A stretch of 64,000 nt of DNA from Gnetum montanum (lineage: Eukaryota; Streptophyta; Gnetopsida; Gnetales; Gnetaceae), in NCBI GenBank assembly GCA_015680685.1, contig MNCI01000273.1:401430-465429 (forward strand), written 5' to 3'. The translations under genes and the position numbers were made by a program. A model generated the notes under the pieces. It saw only the letters and a program-made list of their open reading frames with translations. It was not told where the DNA came from and searched no databases. Shown here piece by piece: positions 32,720 to 44,369 of this stretch. Each line of letters begins with the position of its first letter. Within the stretch, counting starts at the first letter, position 1.

Positions 32720-32803
32720 TCTTAATCCATGTGCTTATCCTACAAACAAAACAATCATGCAAACAACCATTGTTCTCCATTTTCCTTAAGGTTTTGATGT
32801 TCA
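32720..32803 (-). repeat. Fragment of a C-family LTR
   Basis: CCTACAAACAAAACAATCAT and GCAAACAACC-TT-CTCCATTTTCCTTAAGGTTTTGA resemble the outer end of the C LTR (31920-31990). It breaks off at the gag of K. Confidence 0.45.
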
Positions 32804-32806
32804 AGG

Positions 32807-34866
32807 TTATGATGCATTCCAAGCTTCTTCGGATACCCTTTTGGGTTGAATGTATCCGGCCCCTAACGATTGTTTCAACAGTTCTGAATGTTTTACAGGC
32901 AAGGCTGTATACTTTGAGCGGTCTTTACGCTCAAAGTTTGGTTTTGGCTGGGGGGAGCTTTCAGGGGCAGCTGTGTCCTGGCTAGTGCTACCTGCATTGG
33001 CCGTGGTCTCAGGAGGAGCGGTAGGTGCCTTCTTGTTCTTGTTCGTTGTGCCTTCAGCCAACGCAGCTACTGTCACTGTCGTTGCCTTGCCTTTATACTT
33101 AGCCTTGTTGTGTGCATTTTTGTAGGCGACATACGTCGGGTCTTTGCTGGCCTCCGCAGCACCTTGGATGCTTCTAATCTGAGCGAAGGCCTGATGTAAG
33201 GAGTTGGGGGAAAGATAATACAGTTTTGACTTGATAAAGTCATTGACTACTCCTTTGAAGATGGCCAGTAAATATGAGTCCGTGATTGGCTCACGAATTT
33301 CATTCAAAGTAGCATTCCAGCACTGTATGAACTTCTGGACTGGTTCGAGAGGATCCTTTTTTACTCCCATGAGTTGATCTAACGTGACTTCCAGCTTTAA
33401 GTTGTATTTAAAGCGATTCACGAATTGTGTCAGAAGCTCTTCCAAGGTTGAAATGGAAGAGCGTGGGAGGGCTCGATACCAGTCTAGAGCTTTCCCTGTC
33501 AAAGACATAGCAAAGACGCTGATAATGGTGTGAGGCCACTGCTGCAACAACAAGGATTCGGATCTAAAGGTGAACAAGTGAGTGTTAGGATCCCCCTCCC
33601 CATTATACTTGGTAAAATGAGGTAAGGACATCCCAGGTGGCAACAACAACATTGGGACCGCTGGACTAATGGGATCATCTTGGTAAAAGTCCATGATCTA
33701 TACCGTGTCTGAGCCAGCGGCCTTAAGACACCTTACCTCCTCTGTGAGGGTTTGAATTAGTAGAAAGGCTTGATCCAGATCTGTTACTGGAGGTGTTTGT
33801 GCAGGAAGAGCAGGGGGCTGACCTGGGAAAGCAGGGCTAGGCGGTGGAAATGATGGGATGGTTTGGCCAGTATATGGTGGGGCGAGGATCCCTGCAGGCA
33901 GGGGTTCCTATGAAGACCACCATCCACCGGTTTGGGAAGAGAGATTGGCCGCCGTCGGCTGCGCGGGATAAGGATAGGGATGTTGTAGCACCACCTGCGG
34001 AATATGCGTTGCGGGTGCCACCGAGGGTTGCATACCGTACACCACAGACTGGTTGTGTTGTGCTGCGGGGTAGGTCCACTGACTCGCGGCAGGCTGTTGG
34101 ACAGGTATCTGTGGCTACACGACGGCAGTGATCTACTGGGTTGGAAGGGGTGGCAAAGATAAGGTTTGCATCGGGTGAGTTGTGGATATGGTTTGGGGTT
34201 GGATCTGCGGAATGAAATGGGGCACGATGGCTGCTGGAACTACCGCCGAAATGCTGAGTACATGTGGTGATGAGACCACCCCCATGTTATTGTGGGGTAT
34301 TTGCCCTTGCAACCCAGAGGGCTGCGCAGTGCCTTGTGGAATGATAGGGATGTGCGTCTGTGCGGTCATGGCCAGATTAAGCGAGGCGGCTTCTCCGTTA
34401 AGAGGGAATAATGGGTTGACGTAAGTGTGGGGACTAAGAGCGTGATACGAATGCTCAGACTGGGCTGCTCAGACTGGGGTTCCGTCATAGCCTGTGCAGC
34501 CTGACTCTTAGCCATGAACAACTATGTTATAATTTCATGTTGCTGGTCTGTTAAAGAAATGATATCATAGGTTGTTGGGGTGAAATCTTGGCCCCCTCGA
34601 TGGATCATCTCGAAATTTTGCTTCGCCTCTATTTCAGCTCTGCTAAGGGCAAGCTTCGCCTAGATCTTGACGCAGATAAAGTTGTATTCCTCAGGGGTCA
34701 CAACGGTAAGTATTGGGTCCTTTCCCTGTAGCCTCAATGACCGACGCGATGGTCCCTGAGGTCCCGCTGCACCAGGAGCTGGCCTGGTGACAGCGATAGG
34801 GTTCACAGATGTGGCACCCAAGTCAGCGGTGACCATGGCGGTTGTGGTTGTGTAAGATGGTTCCAT
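32807..34866 (-). pseudogene. Ty3/gypsy gag (element K)
   Basis: ATG at 34866 (MEPSYTTTTAMVTADLGATS), followed by SRRSLRLQGKDP and a long Pro/Gln/Ser-rich region with frame changes, then an open 295-codon frame (33694-32807): MSLPHFTKYNGEGDPNTHLF, VFAMSLTGKALDWYRALPRS, ISTLEELLTQFVNRF, VKKDPLEPVQKFIQCWN and LYYLSPNSLHQAFAQIRSI. This is the retrotransposon gag fold with the F-KY-G-GDP-HL and AL-WY-LP-SI-T hallmarks, then a Lys-rich and Ala/Thr/Pro-rich tail. No zinc knuckle or pol follows; the element is cut at 32806. The capsid frame itself is intact, and the region is CpG rich, so the copy is younger than its neighbours. Confidence 0.8.
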
Positions 34867-35909
34867 TGATCAGGTAGATTTATTGACAATAAACGACTAG
34901 ATCTAAGAGAAAAAGTGATGGACAAAGAAGATCGCGTTTAGGCTTTCTACCCTGTAGGATTCCAAAGGAATCGTTAAGGTAACCGATCTACACCACACGA
35001 ACTTTAGTAAACTTCCGTAGAGGTATTACGTTTACGTTTTTGGCAACGCAGGTATAGACCGCTAATAGGGCTACTCGTAAAAAATACGAATCGGAGCCTA
35101 GGCCCTCCTTCTAGCACCAAAAAACTGTAATGACGGAAAATGTCGATAGCTAGAAAATACCAAACAAAATTCCATGTACATAGTTTTAACCACGGATCCG
35201 TGCGAGGGCTATACTGGAAAAATAAATCTGCGGTGCCCTGAATGGTCTTGTCGATCAGATAGGGACTTACTAAATCAATAAACCGATGGAAATCATGAAT
35301 GTTGCATGGAATGATTTGATTCAACGAGTCGCAAAATGAGGGGAAAAAAATGTAGATGAATTACAATGATGATAATGCTAATACGGTAAGAAGAAGCAAA
35401 TACGAGAGAAACGCGTGGTTTCAAGATCTATGTTTTGACTTGAAGAATGAATATCTTGTATACCACATTACAATGGGGAGACCCCGATTTCTTGATGTAA
35501 AGCAAACACAAAATAACAAAAAAACTGTCCAAGCAGAGATACAGAATGGAGTCTGATCTACCTCGTAGGCTAGAGATGGGATGCAAGGAAGGTCAAGTTC
35601 TAACATCTATTGATCAACTGCTTCTGACCAATAGAAACTCACAAACCACACCAGATGATCTCTTGATCTCTGATTTGCTCCTTTTTTCCTTAGGTAGTCT
35701 TTGCTCAAAACTACCGACGATCACCAATGGAGAAAGTTGTGTCTTCGCCAAAGGACCGATCGTTCCTGCTGCCAATGCTCAAGCAAAATATGCTCTGTCT
35801 CTATTAGAAGGTGATGCTATCAAAAGTTGCCAAAGTATTGCTCTCTCTGCTTCTGTCTCTGTGTTGTCTTTTTTTTTGTCTGTACCCTGTATGGTTTCGC
35901 TAACTGAAG

Positions 35910-35917
35910 TATTTATA
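35910..35917 (-). promoter_or_regulatory. TATA box of element K
   Basis: AAACCTATAAATACTTCAG on the - strand, downstream of the TACGCT array and about 1 kb before gag. Confidence 0.5.
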
Positions 35918-36019
35918 GGTTTGACGACGTGTGGAGAAGGTCTGGCTGTGATGACACGTGTCTCAGGCCTTTCGAAATGTCGTTGACCTAACCAGCTTTG
36001 TGTTGAACTTTATGATTAT

Positions 36020-36540
36020 GCATAATACGCTCATTTGCGTACTGTGCGTGTGAATAACATATGTGCATCGGGCATTTCTCAGCTGACTTTAGGCTACATT
36101 ACGCTCATTCACGTTGTGTCGCATTCAAGAGCGTAACAAAGCATGAAAACAATGTATTCAAGCTATTTTATGCTCGTTTACACCGCTGAGTGTAGTGAAG
36201 TGTAAATGATGATTAGCTTGGCAATGCATTACGCTGAGATACGCTACGTTGCGTAATGAGCGTAAGGTGATCTATCCACAAGAAAAGGAAAAAGAGTTGA
36301 TTTGTTGTGCTTCTTATGGACTTTCTTTGACTCTTTCGAAGCTCATTACGCTGTTGTGCGTAACAGAGCGTAAACTCAACCTTGGACAAAAGACTTAGCA
36401 AAATATACGAGAAGTCGCATATTACGCTGCTTACGCCTCTCTAGATGCCGAAGTAAGTCGCCTTCTGATGCTAGACTATGTTGAACAGAATCACGCTAAG
36501 CGTCATTACGCTACGTCGCGTGATATAGTGTACAAAGATA
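36020..36540. repeat. Array of TACGCT / AGCGTA inverted motifs
   Basis: More than a dozen copies of TACGCT, GCGTAA or close variants in both orientations, for example ATTACGCTGAGATACGCTAC then GTTGCGTAATGAGCGTAAGG at 36228-36267, and ATTACGCTGTTGTGCGTAAC then AGAGCGTAAAC at 36345-36375. Inverted pairs could form hairpins or bind dimeric proteins. It is confined to K's presumed U3. Confidence 0.7.
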
Positions 36541-36719
36541 AAACATAGTGATGTTGGAAATCTGCAAAGGGAATCGAAGACTTGATGCTACGCGTCTCTT
36601 TGCCTTACTCTGCCTTGTTCTCCCTTCTGGAATTCGGTCACGTATTCTTGCCTGATCGCAAATCTTTGCCTGAGGCCGACTCACAATTTTCACGGTGTTT
36701 CAGTTCTAAGTCTTCACCA

Positions 36720-37560
36720 TATCTTTATCTTTCAAATTGATTCTATCTATCTCTTCCTTTAGCTAAACTTCTTCCTCTTTCTCTTTTATTTTGACCACCA
36801 TTTTCTTCTAAGTTTGTTTCTTAATTTCTATTATGATAATTGAATCTTCCTCCTCCTTTAAATCATCATTGCCTACCTCTTTCTCTCTGGTTACTATGTA
36901 GGCTTTATCATCTTCACTAGATTGTTTGTTATTCTTTATAATTTGCAAGGTTCTAACTTGAGCAACTAATTCATGGACAGTAAACATGTTGAAGTCCTTT
37001 GAAACATTAACATTTTCCATCATGTTTTCAAATCTTGGATTTATGTAGAGAGCTTGAACAACTTTGTAAACCTTGTGCCTATTGGCATGTCCACATCTAT
37101 ATTCATCTATTTTTTGTAAATGGTCATACATTCTAATAAATAAGCCTTCGACACTTTCATTTCTTTGAATTTCTAGGGTATCAAATTTTTATTTGTAGAT
37201 TAGTTATTCCAATTATTGATTTTCCAAGATTCCTTATATTCTAATTGGAGATTATCTCACATTTCTTTGGAAATAGTATAAATACTATATCTACAAGAAA
37301 TAACTTGTGAGACACTAGCAAATAGCATCATGAAAGCCAAATTGTTATTCCTCTTATTTATTTCATATTCATTGATTTGTAATCTACTGAAATCCTCAAA
37401 ATTATTGATGAATTCAAAACATATTTTAACTATTTTCCAATATTCGTTATGTTCAAGAAGGTCATTCATCATCCTTATCTATAGGCTGAAATTGTAACAT
37501 CCATCAAAGATGATGGAGCATCTAGCTAAGTCTTTTATGCTCACTTTTGTAGGTGAACCT
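36720..37560 (-). pseudogene. Copia-type gag (element L)
   Basis: The - strand reads KICFEFINNFEDFSRLQINE, EINKRNNNLAFMMLFASVSQ (37472-37257), then KMYDHLQKIDEY, HKVYKVVQALYINPRFENMM and MFTVHELVAQVRTLQI (37131-36808), the capsid helices of copia gag. A stop and frame changes lie between. An acidic then Lys-rich tail ends near 36720, where K begins. It differs from the C/D gag, so it is a second copia lineage. No pol. Confidence 0.7.
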
Positions 37561-37563
37561 AGT

Positions 37564-37575
37564 GCTATGATACCA
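37564..37575 (-). other. Primer-binding site of element L (initiator Met tRNA)
   Basis: The - strand reads TGGTATCATAGC, close to TGGTATCAGAGC, directly before L's gag. This confirms the orientation. Confidence 0.6.
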
Positions 37576-37589
37576 AGTAAATGAATTTT

Positions 37590-38009
37590 AGGTAACAAAA
37601 AAATTACTTGGTTATCTTATCTTCACAAAGAATAATCTAATAAAATTTGTATTTTTGGAATTCTTAAGAAGTTTTCTACAATTTGGAAAATGCAAGAATC
37701 ACAAAAGATATCCAAAAACTAAGGTTATATTATGTTTTCTCCAATCTATCAAAAATTACAGTAATTCTAGTAATGCCATTTTGAGAGATGATAACTCAAA
37801 GTTGTTACATATTTAATGCTACAATTTTAGCTAAACTCAAAATAGTTCCAACATATCCCCAAATATTCCAAAACATCCAAAAACATAGAGATACTACAAA
37901 CAAACATGAAACACTCATAAACAACAAGAAACAAATAAAGCAATTCCATTAAGAATAACACATTTGTTGGGTTTTGTCCCATCATCTCTCCCACCCTTAA
38001 AATTGAAAT
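37590..38009 (-). repeat. LTR sequence between L gag and chromovirus M
   Basis: About 400 bases of AT-rich sequence. At its right end the - strand reads AAGGGTGGGAGAGA, a purine tract like that of N, then TGATGGGACAAAACC, a plausible LTR start for M. At its left end lies L's primer site, so part may be L's LTR. I could not separate the two. Confidence 0.35.
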
Positions 38010-38700
38010 TTATTTTCAAGTTGGTTATACACTTGGGATAGCATTAAGCCCTCACAAAGCCAATTCTTTCTCATAAACTTAAATTTCATTTTTATATCCC
38101 TCATCATTCCAATGCTTTGAGTAGGAATGCATGTTTTGTCTCCTTATGCTTATAGCTTTTCTTTCTTGTAGCACAACTAATTTCTTTGATGGCTTGGATG
38201 AATTTTGATCTTCAAGTACATATTTGAGGTATTCAAGACTATCCTCGAAGTTAGATTAAGCACTTTCCCATGTAAAAGACTCAAATCTAAAACAATGAAT
38301 GCACAAGAAAATGGAAAATTATTAGAAAGATCAAGATTAGAAGCATTGTCATTCACTTTGGCTCTTATTTAAAATGGACCAATATTCTTCAACTTGAGCT
38401 TGGAGAAGTTTACATTCTTTAGCATTTCCTTGCCCAAATGCAGTCATACATAATCATCAACATTGAATATCACCTTTTTCTTTTCCAATTTCTTGGTAGC
38501 AACCACTACTTTTACCTTGGCTTAAAGTTTTGCCTTTACTTTCTTATGAAAGTCTTGCATGCTTTTTGCAAAATATAAACTAACATGGATATAATCATTA
38601 AATTTTTGCATATCTATCATCCTAGGAGCATAATCACAATTTTCCTCAAATAGAAATTTTCCAATGCCAGAATGAAAAGAAGTATTATAACTAAACTTAG
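38010..38700 (-). pseudogene. Chromovirus M integrase, C-terminal part
   Basis: The - strand reads FSYNTSFHSGIGKFLFEENC, then KSMQDFHKKVKAKL, NVDDYVxLHLGKEML and LKLKNIGPFxIRAKVNDNAS. This matches the end of the integrase core (AEFAYN-S-N-STG-SPFE-VYG) and the GPF-IL-KINDNAY module of plant chromoviruses. It begins at the insertion point of H; the missing upstream piece is 45404-45528. In-frame stops are present. A purine tract follows the end. Confidence 0.7.
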
Positions 38701-39495
38701 TGATGAGTGGCGAGGTACCCCTACACTCAACCATATGAATACGAGCATTACATGTGCTATCCAGTCAAACTCCGTAGAATAAGTGCCTACACACCTCATG
38801 GAACACTTAAGGTTAATCGTTCATTGTCTTCCCAGACTTACTTATATTTTTCACAGTTGTATGGTTAAGTAAGTCTGAGGTATATGATTTTTATATCTTT
38901 TCTGTTTTATCTCCTATGCTAATTAGGTGAAGGGTGAAGAGACTAATTAACTAACCTTAACTAACTAGCTAACCCTTAATTAACCTAGCATCAGTATCCA
39001 TTCCCACTTACCATTCACACCCTGAACCAATGCAACCTTCTAGGATTACCAAATGCTATTTGTTACTGGGATTACCAAGTATAATGCACATGCTCAAAGC
39101 GGTCGTACTGAATGTACTTAACTAGGAGAGAAGGGTTGAGAGAGATTGAACTAATAAAGCATTTAAGGGATGAACAATAAATAACAATAAATAAAGTCCT
39201 ATTTAGCCTAGTACATGCATTGCAAGGTTTATCCAAGAAGTTCATCTTTATTTCTGTACACAAACTTGTGTTCAGGTATAATATTTGCTCGAATAAAGAT
39301 CCATTCACTTTGGAGATCCTACTGCGGGCACATGGAAATTATTCTATCTTTGGAGAGGTAAAACTGCTAGAGTTTCACTAAGGTCTAGATCTAGATGATT
39401 AAACAAGGGAGAGCCACTTCTTATTTATAGAAATGACGATGGACCGCTATATCACGTACACGATATTGTGGCCCATGCAATATCGTGTTCCATCA
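38701..39495 (-). repeat. Element H 3' LTR (795 bp)
   Basis: Full U3, with AATATCGTG/GATATTGTG/TATATCACG motifs at about 39447-39490 and a TATA box at 39422-39429 (- strand CTATAAATAAG). It aligns with 44741-45403 and with I's LTR (55448-56255). Confidence 0.85.
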
Positions 39496-39509
39496 TACCC
39501 CCATGATTG
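39496..39509 (-). other. Polypurine tract of element H
   Basis: The - strand reads CAATCATGGGGGTA directly before the LTR's TGATGG start. Same motif as in E and I. Confidence 0.7.
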
Positions 39510-41330
39510 AATAAAAATGCATCCTCAAGTTCCTTACAAAATATTGGGAAGGTATGGGATTATTAACTTGAATGGAACTAATGGTGAATGGGAAGACATG
39601 TGAATGGATCATCATTATAGAACATGACAAAACTGGTGTTCGTGACAACAAGAGTGAACACCTTATACATTTGACATCAGGCCTTATTTGGCAGCTGAGA
39701 GAGAAGAGAGAAGAGAAGAAGTCTACTGCTGCCAATGGCAAGATTATGCCTTTCATTATCTATCCATAAGCACACCATCGATCTTGCTCCTTGCATAGCT
39801 GCTTCAGCACTAATCCATTCCAAGTGTTCCCTCTAGATCCAATCCATTTATGTATGATTGGCATCTACACACACAACATAGTCTTTATATTAGCAAGGGT
39901 AAATGAACCACAATGCAGTGGATACCTTGCTTCGATGAAAGGTCCATTGGTTGAGTTGTGGTATGGCTGATACGAGCATGGAGATATATTCATGGTGACT
40001 ACCAAAGGTGTAGGGGTTAGGAAAAAATTGAAAAAATTGGATCCGAACCCCCATGACTGAGAGCGAACCTCCAGTAGCGATAGAATGGAGAAAGAATAAA
40101 GAACAAAAAAGATGGAGAAAAAGAGACAACTATAACATCGATGAAATGGATGTCAAGATGGAAATGAAAAAAATAAGGTTGACTGCAAAAATGTTAAGGG
40201 AAATAATTTAACTAGTGTACCAAATAGGAATGCCAGTGGGTCCTCCCCAAAGCAGGCTCATGCCTTTAATGCCCTGACAAACCCACATTCAAAGAGTNGA
40301 GAAGGATGGAGAGAAGAGAAGGGAATGGAATCCCAGGAACAAGTTGGTGTACAGCCCCTTGTGTAGTTCATGGTTAATGTAACTTAGTAGATCCTATTCC
40401 AAGTTCATCCTCAACAACCCACATCTAGTGACTTCGCATTAATACATTCGGCCGACCCATCCTCTTGAAGTAATAAGAATGTCTCCACCAAAGAGTCACC
40501 AACATTATGATGAAGCGAAAGATGAGATAGGAAGCAAGGAAGGGTCTTAGTTAGAGGGAACATTTTTATTTTGAGTTCCATAACCAGTGCTTGTATCCCA
40601 AGGGATTATTTTGTCTAAGGGGTATGCTTTGAATTCTCACTATTTTTTTATGTGTTTATACGTGAGAACCACACCATGAAAAGACTTTGTTATTTTTATT
40701 TGCTCAGCTTCCCGATAATGGAGAAATGTCTGAATGGAAAGGAAAACTCAAGAAGAAAACATCCAAGCACCCAAGAGAATGGCCAACACAAATGCATCAA
40801 ATTCCCTTGAAGTCACACCCTTTTTAATCCTTGAGTCCTTCCTTAGTTTGAAAAATGCCCAGTCACCAATTTTTTATAGTTCTTATTATTGAGAAAGGGA
40901 CTCTACATTTCCAAGTCAAGAGAGACCATAGCAATTTGTGGATGTATGGATGAAGTGGACTCATTGCCTATCATATCAAAAGAACCATATCTTAGTATCA
41001 ACATCATAATCTTAAAGGTAAAAACCAAACATTAGCAAACAATATAAAATAGTTCATACCATCATTAAGAATACTTATTGGATGACAAACTTAACAAAAT
41101 GGATAAAACACACACACACACTCACACATAAAGAAATGAAAAAGTATAAACGATGTTGTCAAACAAAAACAAGAAAAGTTAAAGAAATTTTTAGAACAAA
41201 AAATGTGTAAAACAAAAATGTGCAAAACAAAAACTTAAAAGAGCTAAGGACCCCAAATGATTAGCATAGGTGGCCATCTCCCCCATGACTAAATGGAAAG
41301 GGAGAGATCCAAAATAATGAACGTTTGTTT
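39510..41330 (-). other. Non-coding tail of element H
   Basis: Homologous to 56270-58210 in I and partly to 23905-25290 in E. It contains two further copies of the AGTCATGGGGG motif (about 40050 and 41281), the GGGGAGGACCCACT block (40237-40252), an (AC)n run at 41108-41128 and a T-rich tract as read on the - strand (41150-41240). No coding frame is shared with I, so I treat it as non-coding. Confidence 0.55.
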
Positions 41331-41451
41331 GAATTTTTTAAAGTGTTCAACTTCTCTCGATTGATGTTTTCAAATTACGGGGTGGAAGTTGGCGACGCTC
41401 ATATTCTAGTGTATCTATGCTTTTGCTGTGGGTGCAGGTTGTTCCCCTAGT

Positions 41452-42110
41452 TCATTCCATGCATGTCAGTGGGCTTCTCTCTTGATTAGCTATCAACCAC
41501 TGGGTGTTCTCTTGTTGTGTGGTTGCTACATACAGGCACCTTTGTATTTGAGTTTCTTGGGCACACCAGTTGCATATAGGAGATGCTGAGCATTCCTCCA
41601 TGTCATCACCCTCTGAGTCACTATATGTGATGCATGGAACTTTCTTCTTCTCGATCTTTTCATAAATGTTTACCTTAGATATTTCCAAGGAAAGATTGTG
41701 GATTCCTAAGCATGTGTCTATTGTACTTAGCCATGCCCTTCCCATTATAATCGGGAAGGTCGTCCCCTTTATTGCTATTGACTTCTATCATCAGAAAATC
41801 AGCTGGGTATGATCAACCACACACAGTGGTAATGATGTCCTCCACCAGTCCCAAGGGAATGGTGATGGACTGGTCAGCCAGCTCTAGTTGAATATTGCTC
41901 TTCTTAAGTGGAGGCAGGTTCCAGGCTTTATACATTTCTTGTGAGATTAGGTTGACTCCGGAACCTGAGTCAAGAAGAGCCTTATGAGGTTCATTCCTAG
42001 CGACTTGGAGATAAATTAGGGGGCTTCCAGGATTAGATAATTTCTTGGAAAGGTGGCCCACCTTGATCCAGTCCATAATGGTATGTGTTAACATAACCGT
42101 ATGCGTTGAG
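41452..42110 (-). pseudogene. Element H aspartic protease
   Basis: The - strand reads PGSPLIYLQVARNEPHKAL, then the active site LLDSGSGVNLIS (about 41955-41974), WNLPPLKKSNIQLELADQSI, TIPLGLVEDIITTV, a stop at 41813, and after a frame change the closing strand PIIMGRAWLSTIDTCLGIHN (about 41745-41690) with LSLEISKVNIYEKIE. This is a complete retropepsin pattern of the Athila type. The single active-site Asp is present, as expected for a homodimer. A spacer with Cys pairs (CNWCAQ) follows. Frame breaks make this copy inactive. Confidence 0.8.
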
Positions 42111-44369
42111 CTCTGTTGTTGCTTTGAAGGGAGCTCCAAAGCCTTATTTGTTGGAGGAGCGGTAATAGACTCAACCCCTTGTGGTTGTGAGAGCTTGTTT
42201 GGGATTTTGGTTCTGAAGAAAGGTCTTATTTTTATATGGTTTTTAGAACCAAGAGTAGGTTGAATTTTTACAGCTCTCGTAGCATTACATTGCTGTGGTT
42301 GAGTGGAGAGTTCCCCTTGCATCATTGGAGCGGGTGGTAGTGGAACTACTGGCGTAAGAGTGGAGGATGGATTCAGAGGATGGTATGCATATGGTATGTC
42401 TCTCGAAGGATAAGGAGTCCTAAAATACTCCCAAACTTGGTAGTGACATTTTAGGGTTGTGTGACCCATAGAGTCACTTGGAAAAATTGTTTGCTGCATG
42501 TAGTAGCCATATGGGTCTGGTTTCCTGTAAGGGTATTGTTGTCTAGGCGGTGGCATCCCCCATGACTGTGGGTGTTGCAACTACTGATGTTGCCTGATAG
42601 GTTGTGATGGAGTTCCACTTGGATAATATGTTAACGGTTGGTGGAACTGCCTTGGGTTACCTTGGGGATAAGGTAGCCTTCGAGGTGCCTGTCATCTGTT
42701 AAGTCTTAGGTTGAGTGCATACACCCCGAACTCCTGAAGATGTGAGATTATTGGGCAACATCCTTTAGGATGGTCATATTGGCAGATCTCACATCCACCA
42801 TCATTGTCTGTATCCAAATCCACAAACGCATCGGTGATAGTCATTTTTCCCTTACCCTTGTCACGTGCATGGCCTAAATCTCTCCAATTTTTCTTATCAT
42901 GGTCACTACTTCGTTCCTCCTTAGACTCCTCAATGATTTTTAGGACAGTTTCAATTTTTCTATCTAAGGAGCTCCATACTTCATCTACCTTAGCCTACAC
43001 TTCTGTTGTTAGTTTTTGAAGTAGCAAGGTTTTTCTATTTACCAACTCTTCGAGTGGTCACTCATCCTCTTCATCGCAAAATCACTCCCTTCTTTCAGAG
43101 GGAAGGATTGTGGTTATACTCTTTTGTGCTTTCTCTTTTCCATAGCTCCCCTTCTTCTTTAGCTACTTGCTCCAACAATCTATGAATTTCATGGGATCTA
43201 AGTTCAGATAACCTCCCTTGGGCATATGTCCCAAGGGTTTTCCCGGTTTCATGTCTTAGCCCATCTACAAGGTGGCATAGTTGATCCCATTGTGCATAAC
43301 CATGAACCGGGCAATGATGTAGCAATGCATAATATCGGCCCATGGTAGCATCCAAGGGTTTGTGAGTACCCTGCTTCCATCCTTGGATCTGCTTATGCAA
43401 GTTGGACATTCTGGAATACGTTTGATATTTGTCATTAAACAATTCTAGCATTGTACTCCACCTCCTAATGGTTTCCAGTTCTAAGGACTGGTACCAGCTT
43501 TCTGCTTCTTTTATGAGTGTCCTAGGAAACAACTTTAACTTCTGCCACTCATTCTCAATGTTCTACAAGGTGTAGGCATCGTGGAATGCCTGTAAGTGAT
43601 TTTGTGGATTAGCATTATATCCCCCCTCAAACCGTGGGATATTATTCATGTCTAGTTTCTTGATCCGACTATCTTTTTAGTGTCTTGTAGGTATTCTAAC
43701 TACCTCTGTAATGTCTAACATACTCCGGGGTGCTAGTAGGGGCTCGTCATGATCATCTCTCTCATGACATCTATGATGCCTACGTGGTTCCCTACTTTCC
43801 CTTCTACCATGCCTAGACTCTCTAGAATGCCCTTGTCCTCGCTCTCGACTCTCTCATCGAGGTCTCTCATCTTGCTTACCCTTATCCTCACTGTTGTGCT
43901 CCTGGTGACTATGCCCTAATGTGGAAGGAGAGGGTGAATGATGTGATGAAGGGGAAGAAGAAGGAGAGCCATCACCATGACGATGTCTCCTACCTTCTCT
44001 TCGGTGATCCCGACCCTGATCGTGATGACAATCAGAATGCTCGTCCTTATCTTGTGTTTGTGTCCCCTCATTGAACACTTGGTGTTCATGGGCATTAGAA
44101 CCAGGGTTGTGTATCGTGGAGCGAAGGTTCTGATGCACCACCTCCTCACAATCATTTGAAGGGGAAACATCATTTTGTGGAGAACCTATTGAGATAGGTT
44201 CACCACCCTTAATTTCTCTTATGACAGGTGAAGTGTTGCAGGGTCCTTTGCCCTTCAAAGATGTGTGGTAACTCTCCCACCGCTCATCCCATTGACATTG
44301 TGCTTCTATGGGATGGTAGTCCCTTGTGTTGTAATCGCACGTAATGTACTCAGCATATAGTTGCGACAT
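42111..44369 (-). pseudogene. Element H gag
   Basis: Starts at ATG 44369 (MSQLYAEYITCDYNTRDYHP). A His/Ser/Arg-rich region (DHRREGRRHRHGDGSPSSSP) runs to 43854. After frame changes the capsid core is open at 43532-43095: ESWYQSLELETIRRW, RKQIQGWKQ-type LHKQIQGWKQGTHKPLDATM, and VDGLRHETGKTLGTYAQGRL. A knuckle-like CxxCQYDHPKGCC-type motif lies near 42780, then a proline-rich tail with QSWGMPPPRQQYPYRK (42570) and PLPPAPMMQGELSTQPQQ. Same family as E, G and I. Stops and frameshifts throughout. Confidence 0.8.

Larger units (their letters stand above)
34867..36690 (-). repeat. Element K 5' LTR and leader
   Basis: Upstream of K's gag on the - strand. TATA box at 35910-35917 (ACCTATAAATAC on -). 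An array of TACGCT/AGCGTA motifs at 36020-36540 lies where U3 should be. CpG is frequent, unlike all neighbouring sequence. The outer boundary near 36684-36690 is inferred from the point where copia gag L begins; the inner boundary and primer site were not resolved. Confidence 0.5.

Noticed and set aside
33837-34424. Overlapping open frames of 78-95 codons on both strands
   Set aside because: They lie in the Pro/Gln-rich, GC-rich gag of element K. Stops are rare there by composition, and the - strand frame in line with gag explains the sequence.
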